A stretch of 64,000 nucleotides of DNA from Bidens hawaiensis (lineage: Eukaryota > Streptophyta > Magnoliopsida > Asterales > Asteraceae), in contig JAIQDT010000192.1 in assembly GCA_021521415.1 (NCBI GenBank), forward strand, positions 310,001-374,000, written 5' to 3'. The notes beneath the pieces are model-generated. The model was not told where the DNA came from. It searched no databases and saw only the letters and a program-made list of their open reading frames with translations. A program made the translations under genes and the position numbers. Shown piece after piece: positions 9,096 through 17,698 of this stretch (positions are counted from its first letter, which is position 1; each line of letters starts with the position of its first letter).

Positions 9096-11888
9096 ATGGC
9101 TGCTATTGGTGGTGCTGGTGGTGATGATGGTGATGAGCAACGACAATTCTTTCCAGCCCATAACCAGTACATCACGTTAGATCCAGACGCACGAGGCGTA
9201 GAAGACTACAGGGAGATTATCACGTTTCTCCTGCGATCAAGAGTCTTTCACGCGCTCACAAATACACTGCCCATTTCTCTGCCTAACATTGAAGACTTTT
9301 GGCAGACAGTGTACTATGATTGCAGGCCTGAGCCTCCGGTGATGCGAGCAACCGTAAACGGTCACAACATACAGTTTTCTTCGGAAGACATACGGGTGGC
9401 TCTGCAGTTCGGTGAAGAAACAAGGGATGACCCAACGGAGTTCGTAGCTCCTTTCCGGGATGGAGCTTATTTGAGGATGGGTTATTCGGGTCCGCTGGGG
9501 GACTCGCAGAGGAGGAAAGGGTTTCTGCTAGATCAGTGGCGCTTCCTGATGCATGTGTTAATTGTATGCATGTCCGGCAGGAAGGCAGGAACAGACGGGA
9601 TGGGCGCGACGATGCAGTCGGCCATGATAGCGCTGACTTACAACCGCAGATATTCTTTCAGTCAGCTAATATTTTACGAGATTGATCGTCAGCGAAGGGC
9701 TGTGGCGCGCGAGCGATTCACTATGTATCCTCGTTTCTTACAAATGATTTTAAATCATGTCGCTCCGTCGCTACCACAGAGACGCCCAATAAGATACGTC
9801 GAATGCGTGACGAAACGTATCTTTGCTCAGTGCCGCACCTCGAGCACTCGTAGCAAGCCTGAGCTACGTCCCAGGCATACTCCCTTATTTGGATATCTCA
9901 TCAATCCGGAGTATGTTCCTGCAGGAGGGGACGAGTTCAGAGACCCCCAACCACATCAGGCGGCAGCACCTCATGCTGTATCAGCTGCGCCTGTTGTTTC
10001 TACTGTTGCCTCTGCTGCTGTGCCAGCTACTGTATCTCATGCTGTGTCTACTGCTGAAGATGTTGATCTTAATGCTGCCTTTGGCGTACATGGTGTGTTT
10101 GATATGGATGTCTCGGGTCCTCAGTTTGTAGATGTTACTAGAGCAGTTACTTCGGTAGCTGACTCCGATCTAGACGAGACGTTTGCTGAGGCGAGACGAC
10201 TTATGGTGTCTCGGGAAAGAACTACGGGAAAGAGGCCGAGAACGGTAGACGAGGATGAGGACGAAGTTGATGAAGAGGAGGCAGTGCAGATTGTGCTCAG
10301 ACGTTCAAGAAGAGAACAGAGAGGTATGGGTTCGGGAGCTGGAGAATCTTCAAGGCTGGTACGTTTTGCTCCACCTGCCTTGTCTGGTATGTCTCTTATT
10401 CCTACTACAGCACAGGTTACAGCGGTCGAGACGTCGGCCCCAGCAATTGTGTCCCTACCACCCCAACCGCTTAATCCACCGGTGGTAGTTGCACGATTTG
10501 TGGAGTCGACCATCACTTCTACTGCAGGGTTACCAAGTGTACCACCTGCGGTCACTTCTGCTGCTGATGTCCCGCCAACTCCAACGCCTACTTCAGATTC
10601 CGAGAGGATTACATCATTAGAGCAGATTGTTGCTGATCAGACAAAGACCATTCAGAGCCTAGTGGAATCCAATCGACTACAAGCAGCCCTCCTGGTTGAA
10701 CACGGAAAGGTAATAGATGCCTTCAAGGCATTCTTGGCATCTCAGGGGGAGAAGACGTGTAGGGGTGACGAGTTGAGGACGAAACGAAGAGAAGATCATG
10801 ACGATGATCCCAATGCACCGGAAGGTGCAGGTGGTGAGCTGCCAAGAACCTCTCAGGCTCTTGGGGCTTCCACAGCTGAGGGGGAGTCTACAAATGCAGC
10901 TGGTGACGACGTTGTAGAAGTTGATGATGATGCTGATGTTGAAGATGTGATAGACGCATTGAAAGAGTTGGATGAGGAGGATGATGAGTTTATGATTGAA
11001 GACGATGTGCTGCCAGTTGATGAGATTGAGAGGATTGGAGAGCAGATTACGGTTGAAAACGTGTTAGAAGAAGGTGAGTTTGTAGATGACTCCGTGGAAC
11101 ACGAGATTCCGGAGGTTGACAGACCAGGTTTGGGTGATGAGAATGTGGAGGAAGATGCTGAGTGGGAGGAACAACCGAAATGGAAGGAAGGTTGTGCCCA
11201 TTGGTTCGTAAAGACGAAGAAGCCGGCGGTCCCTAAGATGTTCAGAAAAAGTTACAATATTAAGGGATACGCGGAAGCCAAGAAAGGTATTATCTGCTGG
11301 TTATACGACGAGCAGCTGCGGCTCTTCGTGATCAAGAGGTACGATGGCATTCAGTACTTCCAGAGAAAGTTGGGATCTCTAAACACACTGCCAGAATGTG
11401 AAGTAAAAGATTTAGCCAGATTGGGATTGGTAAACAGAAGCGAAGACAACATGGCTAGAATCATTGCGAAGATCGTGTGGAAAGAGTGCGTTAAAGAGAA
11501 AAAGTTTGAGCTACTGAAACCACAAAAGGGGAAACTTGTCGAAGACAAGGATAGAGGTCTGAGAGTTGATGGAAAACCTTGGATGATTATGAAATACAAA
11601 CCGATCCGGTGCCTTAAAGAAGTACCGATGAAGTTCATGCCCAAGGACGTGCTCAAAGATCTAAAATGGTGGTACGTGGATTGTGAGACAGCTGAGGCGG
11701 TAATGGAAGATGAGGATGAACAAGAAGTACTTCGGGTTTACGACCCGATGCATCTTGTTAATCTATCGAAGGCTGATCTGAAAGTGCTCAACGAGAAGAA
11801 GATCTTCTGCATTCCTGCTTGGAAGGATCAAGCTAGGAAATATCAACGGGTGGTGTCGGTATGTGTTAGAGAAGGGGCGCATGCGTAG
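9096..11888 (+). CDS. Extra ORF (aORF) of Copia element
   Basis: This intact 930-residue protein is of unknown function and is encoded between pol and the 3' LTR. Residues 1-250 form a conserved domain also found in the E3/E4 extra ORF: shared FW, ATV/ATM, I..I..E.IR..L, RKG..RFL.H, F.FS..IF and YPRFLQ.I segments. A proline/threonine/alanine-rich stretch follows, with a basic patch near GKRPR, a short coiled-coil candidate at about 498-555, a strongly acidic region at about 600-700 and a second conserved C-terminal domain at about 715-930. I see no signal peptide or membrane segment, so an envelope role is not supported. ATG 9096 is chosen because all four copies share ATATGGC after the acceptor. 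Confidence 0.85.
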   Translation: MAAIGGAGGDDGDEQRQFFPAHNQYITLDPDARGVEDYREIITFLLRSRVFHALTNTLPISLPNIEDFWQTVYYDCRPEPPVMRATVNGHNIQFSSEDIRVALQFGEETRDDPTEFVAPFRDGAYLRMGYSGPLGDSQRRKGFLLDQWRFLMHVLIVCMSGRKAGTDGMGATMQSAMIALTYNRRYSFSQLIFYEIDRQRRAVARERFTMYPRFLQMILNHVAPSLPQRRPIRYVECVTKRIFAQCRTSSTRSKPELRPRHTPLFGYLINPEYVPAGGDEFRDPQPHQAAAPHAVSAAPVVSTVASAAVPATVSHAVSTAEDVDLNAAFGVHGVFDMDVSGPQFVDVTRAVTSVADSDLDETFAEARRLMVSRERTTGKRPRTVDEDEDEVDEEEAVQIVLRRSRREQRGMGSGAGESSRLVRFAPPALSGMSLIPTTAQVTAVETSAPAIVSLPPQPLNPPVVVARFVESTITSTAGLPSVPPAVTSAADVPPTPTPTSDSERITSLEQIVADQTKTIQSLVESNRLQAALLVEHGKVIDAFKAFLASQGEKTCRGDELRTKRREDHDDDPNAPEGAGGELPRTSQALGASTAEGESTNAAGDDVVEVDDDADVEDVIDALKELDEEDDEFMIEDDVLPVDEIERIGEQITVENVLEEGEFVDDSVEHEIPEVDRPGLGDENVEEDAEWEEQPKWKEGCAHWFVKTKKPAVPKMFRKSYNIKGYAEAKKGIICWLYDEQLRLFVIKRYDGIQYFQRKLGSLNTLPECEVKDLARLGLVNRSEDNMARIIAKIVWKECVKEKKFELLKPQKGKLVEDKDRGLRVDGKPWMIMKYKPIRCLKEVPMKFMPKDVLKDLKWWYVDCETAEAVMEDEDEQEVLRVYDPMHLVNLSKADLKVLNEKKIFCIPAWKDQARKYQRVVSVCVREGAHA

Positions 11889-11942
11889 AGATGCAAGATT
11901 ACAAGACTCAAGATTTGAAGATCAAGATATGAAGCTACTGCC

Positions 11943-11953
11943 AAGGGGGAGTC
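11943..11953 (+). other. E1 polypurine tract
   Basis: AAGGGGGAGTC lies directly before the 3' LTR start and primes plus-strand DNA synthesis. The same tract is found in E2 (29610-29620, minus). Confidence 0.9.
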
Positions 11954-12384
11954 TGTTGGTACATGTGTGTCAGTAGTTCATAGTCTAGCATTTGTAATCG
12001 AGTCTGTAATGTAATTATGTTTTGATTATATTTATGTTTTGTAATACGCGAAGTTGTCATCAAGTTCGCTATGGCGAACTTGTTGAATCAGCGAAGTTAT
12101 CGACAACTTCGCCTGTGGCGAAGTTGTCGTATATATAAACTGTTCAGCGGAACAGTTTATGTGTTGGTCGTTTTAGGGTTTTGTTTCAGTTGTTCAGTGA
12201 CCGTGTTTCGTGTCATAGTCTGTAACAGTGACCTCGGGTCACGTGGTTGTTATCAATATAACGTGGTTGGTTTATTGCTTGTGTGTTCGATCTCTACATA
12301 CTCTACACTCGTATCTACCTACGCAGGGATTCCGCACCTGCGTTGTTAGCGACGTCCCGTGTACGATCTGTCTAGGAGCCTACA
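11954..12384 (+). repeat. E1 3' LTR
   Basis: This complete LTR of 431 bp runs from TGTTGGTAC to GCCTACA. It differs from the visible 5' LTR at three bases. It contains the palindrome cluster and the TATA box at 12130-12139. Confidence 0.96.
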
Positions 12385-12619
12385 GAGCCGTACTTTTGTG
12401 AGTAATTTGAATAAAGCACGTCATGATCCAAAGGTGGTGTTAAGTATGTAGTAGTTTTAAATCAATAGGCTTCAGTGATATTTTTTACGGTCGTCGATAG
12501 AAGTTAGTTCCTGCTAACCTCCTACCCTTTGGAAAGATACCGATTAGTGAAACTATAGAACCCTATACTGTAGAGTCACTAACGGTAAATCCCTAATGGT
12601 TAACTAAATTGTACGGAAT

Positions 12620-14095
12620 TGTCCTATTATTCTGAACGATTAACCTTTCCTTATTGACCTACGACCAGTAAAGCAAAGAAGTTTTGACGTAATGGTTAGC
12701 ATGGATTGGCTAACTCAACATGAAGTAGAAATCAAATATGAAAAGAAGATGATTAGAAGGAGAAACACATATATATAGAAATATATATGTGTTGGGTACA
12801 GAAAAATATATAACATACAGAGAAAAGTGTACGGTATTATGTTGCCACTCAAATCTCATCTTGAGATGTTATAATATTTACGACAAGAAGACGTGGTGTA
12901 TTTGACAAACGTGATTGCCAAAGTATTTAAAAGAAAACATATAGAAGATATCCCGGTGGTGCGCAAATTTCCACAAGTTTTCCCAGAAGAACTCCCTGGA
13001 TTACCGCCAACACAACAGGTCGAATTCAGAATCTATTTAATGTCTCAAGCTGGCCCTGTTGCTAAAGCATCCTGCCGACTTGCACCGTCTGAGATACAAG
13101 AATTATCCAATCAGTTACAAGAATTGCTGGATAAGATTTTATACGACCTAGTTAGTCACCATGGGGTGCACCAGTTTTAATTGGGAAATGAAGGACGGAA
13201 GTGTTAGGATATGTGTTGATTAGGGAGAATTGAATAAAGTGACGGTCAAGAGTAGGTGCTCACTTCTTCGAAGTGAATGATCTGTTTAACCAACTGCATG
13301 GGACGATTTATTTTTAGAAAGATTGATCGTGGATATAGTTATCACCAAATGAGAGATCCAAGAGGAAGACATTGTCGGATTCGCTACGGCCATTATGAAC
13401 TCTTAGTTATGCCTTTCGGGCTAACAAATGTGCCGGCAGCATTCATGGAACTCATGAACCGAGTCTGTAACTTTATTTTGACAAATTTGTCATAACATTC
13501 ATTGATGATATTTTAATATATTCGCAACGTAAAGAAGAGCACGAGCGACGGATAAGGAAAATTGTGGAAATGTTAAAGCAAGAGGAGTTGTACGCGAAAT
13601 TTTTGAAATGTGATTTTGAATAAAGAATGCATAATCCCTTGGTCATGTTGTAAAGTAACAAGGATTCCACATAGAACCAAATAAGATAGAAACCATTAAA
13701 ATTGTGCCAAGCGCCGATTTTAAGTCTCCCCGATAGAGACGATGGTTTTGTCGCGTATTGTGACGCATCGCGTAAAGGGTTAGGATGCGTGTTGACGCAG
13801 TATATTAAGGTTATAGCCTATGCTTACCGACAGTTAAAAGTACACGAGTAAAATTACACTACTCACGACTTAGAACTGGGAGCGGTTATCTATGCACTTA
13901 AAATGTGGAGACATTGTCTCTACGATACGAAGTGCACCATCTCCACCGATCATAAAAGTTTGCATCACATATTCGATCAGAAAGAACTATATATGAGGCA
14001 ACGAAGATGGGTTGAGTTGTTAAACAATTACGACTGTGACATCCGTTATCACCCCGGCAAGGCTAACGTCTTAGCCGACGCTTTGAGTAGGAAAG
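12620..14095 (+). pseudogene. Gypsy protease-RT-RNase H remnant
   Basis: Fragments in several frames resemble Gypsy pol: an MDWL protease-end segment near 12700, FPQVFPEELPGLPP near 12965-13000, LAPSEIQELSNQLQELLDK at about 13078-13135, the [16 protein letters not shown] segment near 13380-13430, an FIDDILIYS segment near 13498-13525, and the RNase H end STDHKSLHHIFDQKEL to NVLADALSRK at 13935-14095. Many stops and frameshifts separate them. The RNase H end is interrupted exactly at the solo LTR. Confidence 0.88.
12764..12793. repeat. AT-rich perfect palindrome
   Basis: AACACATATATAT and ATATATATGTGTT face each other across a 4-base spacer. It is probably microsatellite slippage with foldback inside the Gypsy remnant. 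No target duplication or other mobile-element mark is seen. Confidence 0.6.
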
Positions 14096-14589
14096 TGTAA
14101 GGCCCCGTTACCGGTAGCCCTACTTTCGTGTTGGATTTACTCATAAACACAGTTCTAAATATCAGAGTTAATTAAAACATTTACGCGGAATATAAAACTT
14201 TCATAAAACTTTACATAATTCATAACTTGTCTCAAAACATCCTTTGTCTTTCAATATTAAAGCATTAAAATTAAAACATCATAAGTCTTCATATGCCAGA
14301 TTCTTGCTCAGTGCCATGTGTCTCCTCAAGCGAGCTGCCTCATCCTACTCACCTGCGTGCATACTAAAAGTCAGCTACGCTGAGTGAGTTCTAGTTAATC
14401 ACATAATCATACAATACATTCTTACGCTTCATACTTAATCTCTTAACTTTCTTTCATATACACCTAAGTGCTTTTACTTTCATTTTTTACTTTCATACTT
14501 TCTTTACATTCATAATCATACGTTCATCTTTACCTTCATGCTTTCCTTACATACAAAATCATACTTTTTAAAGAGCCTTTCGCCCTATA

Positions 14590-14995
14590 ACCTCACAGAT
14601 ATTATAAGGGTCTGGTCCCTAGTTTCGAATATTAGAAGGGTTCGATTCCCTAACATCACAGATATTATAAGGGTCTGGTCCCTATCATCACAGATAGTAT
14701 AAGGGTCTGGTCCCTAGTTTTCGAATATTAGAAGGGTTTGATTCCCTAACATCACATATATTATAAGGGTCTGGTCCCTATCATCACAGATATTATAAGG
14801 GTCTGGTCCCTAGTTTTCGAATATTAGAAGGGTTCGATTCCCTAACATCACAGATATTATAAGGGTCTGGTCCCTATCATCACAGATATTATAAGGGTCT
14901 GGTCCCTAGTTTTCGAATATTAGAAGGGTTCGATTCCCTCTTCGTTACCATACAACCATACATCATACCTCGAGTATTAGTAGGGCTCGGTACCC
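14590..14995. repeat. Tandem AGGGTCTGGTCCCT hairpin array
   Basis: Units of about 30 bases alternate between an AGGGTCTGGTCCCT hairpin and an AAGGGTTCGATTCCCT hairpin, separated by CACAGATATTATA and TTCGAATATTAG. There are roughly a dozen units, nearly identical, inside the solo LTR. Confidence 0.85.
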
Positions 14996-15411
14996 TTTTC
15001 GTAACCATACATTATCATTTCTTTCTTCTATTATCTCTACCATGTTCATACACATAAACATACGTAACATACTTACCTTATACATAGCGTTACAACCTGA
15101 CAGTACGTGCAATATCCGAAGATCGTTCACGTACTATCAAGCAATCATTCATACATTTCACATTATCCACATAAGGCATACACTTATCTCTTAGGATAAG
15201 TGTATTAACAAACATATTGAGTATGCACAAAGCCCCGAAAACGTAACACATAAATGGGGCTAGAAACTCACCTGAACACGGTTACGTTCTCCGTTGATCG
15301 TAATCCCTTTCTTCAGTTGTGCACGGCTGACTGTATAACAAGTATACATATCAATTTAACTATCACTACTTATAACATCTTTCTAGTCTTAATTACTACC
15401 CACAACGAACG

Positions 15412-15497
15412 GGGGTCCGGGGGCAGCGTCCCTGGCAGCGGGGTCTAGGGGAGGCAGCCCCTAGCAGGGTCCAAGGGGCAGAGCCCCTGGCTGGGGT
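15412..15497. repeat. GC-rich palindrome cluster in solo LTR
   Basis: Three or four short GC palindromes occur in a row, such as CTAGGGGAGGCAGCCCCTAG and AAGGGGCAGAGCCCCT. From memory, motifs of this kind recur in plant Gypsy LTRs. They are inside the solo LTR, downstream of its TATA box. Confidence 0.75.
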
Positions 15498-15549
15498 CTT
15501 AACACAATTTTTCATTAAATTTTTAATTTATTTTCTAATCGAACTTGAC

Positions 15550-15865
15550 TTTAGGCGAAGTTAACCATAGGCGAACTTAGCTTTAGGCGAAGTTACCAGC
15601 TAGGCGATCTTAGTTTTACAGCGAAGTTGCCATCAGGCGAACTTGGCTTCAGGCGAAGTTGTCATCAGGCGAACTTGGCCTCAGGCGAAGTTACCAGTTA
15701 GGCGAACTTAACTTTACAGCGAAGTTGCCATCAGGCGAACTTAGCTTGCAGGCGAAGTTCATCAGGCGAACTTAGCTTGCAGGCGAAGTTCGTCACTTTG
15801 AAGGCGAAGTTGCCCAGATGAAGGCGAAGTTGCCCAGATGAAGGCGAAGTTGCCCAGACAGCCGC
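15550..15865. repeat. GCGAAGTT motif array in solo LTR
   Basis: More than ten copies of AGGCGAAGTT alternate with AGGCGAACTT at intervals of about 15-25 bases, ending in three tandem copies of AAGGCGAAGTTGCCCAGATG. The core octamer is the same as in the unrelated Copia elements E1 and E2. Confidence 0.88.
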
Positions 15866-16194
15866 TGTTTTAGTTTCTGATCGTCCTTTCGAGCGATTTT
15901 AACACCCTTGCTATGGTTCAATATCACCCACTACGCTACCCGACCATTTTTGGTCGTTTATACACTAAAAAGCTTGGATCTTTAAACTTCAAAGATCGAG
16001 AATCATACATTTTTGGGCTTGTTTGGATCTCGTTTACTTGCTTATCACCACTAATCGCTCTCTCTCTCACTCGGGTCTGCCGGATCTGCCCGGATCTGCC
16101 TTCGGTCCGGCGGCGAAGTTAGTGTGGTATGTGTGTGTTTTTGGAGTGTTTTTAGGAAAATGATGGAAATGAAGGTATTTTGAGGTTTTGGGGG

Positions 16195-16202
16195 TATTTA
16201 TA
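16195..16202 (-). promoter_or_regulatory. Solo LTR TATA box
   Basis: TATAAATA on the minus strand lies about 140 bases inside the LTR start, with CCCCCAAAACC downstream. Transcription would run leftward through the palindrome arrays. Confidence 0.55.
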
Positions 16203-16345
16203 TCCCTGAAATCCCATTCTCATTTAACCCATCTCAATTAATTCAAGTCCAAGACCCGCTCCTTACCCGATATTAATTAATTACGCGAAATCACTAAACA
16301 TAACTTCCTTTATTCATCATTAAAATTTTAGGATGTTACAGAAAG

Positions 16346-17690
16346 GTCGGGTTAAGCCATTGTTAGTGGAGCGCTAGGGATGATAGTCCAGTCGAACTTT
16401 TCGGACCCGATTCGAGTCGCTCAACGTGAGACGTTGAAGGAGGAACAATGGGAAAAGGAGGGACTTTACGGCAATGAGAAGAATTTCGAACAGCGTGTGG
16501 ACTAATTTCTCTACTTCAAATATCGGGTTTGGATCCCGACCCTCCATGACCTTAGTGAATTAATCATGGACGAAGCGCATAGATCGAAATATTCCATACA
16601 TCCGGGATCGGATTGGACTATTGATGATACGAATATCTGAAAAGATTTTGTTAATGACCGAGAGTGGAGAAAGATATGGTTACGTATGTTGGTGAAAATT
16701 TAAGTTATGCAAGAGATAAGGCTGCGTACCGAAAACCCTTGGGAACGCCACAATGACAGGAAAATTCGCCAATGATAGTGGGAATAAATTACATTGGATT
16801 TCGGGATGCAAATTCCCAAGATGTATCAAAGGCATAGGGAAAATTGGGTAATCGCGGATCGATTAACCAATCCTCGCATTTCATTCCAATCTATGACGAT
16901 TACCACAATGAATTCTTGCCTAAATTCCTGATGGTGAAATGGTATCTCGTCGTGGAGTGCCATCTTCAATGATCTCAGATCGAAATAGTCATCCTACTCC
17001 CAATATTGGAAGACGGGGAAGGAAACATTGAGAGCTCGAAGCTTTCTATGGGTGAAGTGATTATCACCAATTTGTTAAATCGAAAATGGGTGTCACTCAA
17101 GCCATAATATTTGGATTGATTCGAGAATCAACCAATCGGATTTATAATGTTTAAGAGAAGTTGAAAGTAGCGCGAGGTTGGCAAAGGATTTATGCCAAGA
17201 TTCAAAGGAAACCATTGTCGGCGGAAAGAGGTGACAAGGTATTTTAAGGCATCACCTTAGAGAGGTGATATGAGGTTTGGCAAAACCAAAAATAGCTTCT
17301 TAATGTATTGGACCCCATGAGAACTATCTCCACGGTTGGTCATTTAGTTTATCGATTAAAGTATTCTAGTGACTAAGTACTATACATGATGTTTTGCCAT
17401 GTATACGGATTGAAAAGTGCCTAAGCGATGAGGCAACGAAAGTACTAGTAATAGAGGTACTCATAGAATACATGTTTGATATCATAACTAATTCCGTAGA
17501 GGTAGTAGACGGGAAAACTAAACAGTTTGGACATACCAAGCTTTATTAATTAAGATTAAGTGGAATTCACAGCGAGGACCAGATTATACTTGGTAACGCG
17601 AGGGTGAATTCTGAAGGAAAAACCCCCCCACCTTTCTCTCGAAAGGAAATAGTGGGCGTGTAAAATTTCGAGGACGAAATTTCTTAACGG
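16346..17690 (+). pseudogene. Gypsy integrase and chromodomain-like remnant
   Basis: Frame-broken segments match Gypsy integrase in order: MDEAHRSKYSIHPGS near 16566, YVGENLSYARDKA near 16685-16725, a zinc-region/catalytic-core remnant, RRGVPSSMISDR near 16945-16985, ARGWQRIYA-like near 17170-17200, and KWNSQRGPDYTW (17559 onward, followed by a stop), the chromodomain-like tail of Tekay elements. Many stops make it non-functional. Confidence 0.85.
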
Positions 17691-17698
17691 GGGGAGAA

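Larger units (their letters stand above)
1..12384 (+). mobile_element. Copia LTR retrotransposon E1 (5' end off window)
   Basis: This Ty1/Copia element has the order LTR, PBS, gag, protease-integrase-RT-RNase H, extra ORF, polypurine tract, LTR. Position 1 aligns with 11996 in the 3' LTR, so only about 42 bases are missing and full length is about 12.43 kb. The LTRs differ at 3 of 389 compared bases, which indicates a recent insertion. gag and the extra ORF are open; pol has one in-frame TAG. It sits inside the Tekay element that resumes at 12385. The 3' flank is GAGCC, but the matching target duplication is outside the window. E2 (29176-41485) is a close sister copy. Confidence 0.95.
14096..16340 (-). 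mobile_element. Solo LTR of a second Gypsy family
   Basis: This 2245-bp insertion reads from TGTAACATCC to CCTTACA on the minus strand and is flanked by a perfect 5-bp target duplication GAAAG (14091-14095 and 16341-16345). It splits the Gypsy reading frame between RNase H and integrase. A TATA box faces minus. No coding or internal sequence is present, so it is a solo LTR left by LTR-LTR recombination; a small non-autonomous element is less likely. It is rich in internal palindromic arrays. Confidence 0.9.

Noticed and set aside
10121..10555. Antisense ORF in the aORF (and 30834-31274)
   Set aside because: Shadow of a Pro/Thr/Ala-rich coding region; no domain or start context.
9096..11888. 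aORF as an envelope gene
   Set aside because: Position fits, but there is no signal peptide, membrane segment or furin-like site; acidic and soluble in appearance.
12764..12793. Small foldback element
   Set aside because: No flanking duplication; simple AT palindrome.
14590..14995. CRISPR-like regularly spaced repeats
   Set aside because: Plant LTR context, spacers are also repeats, no cas genes; a tandem hairpin array.
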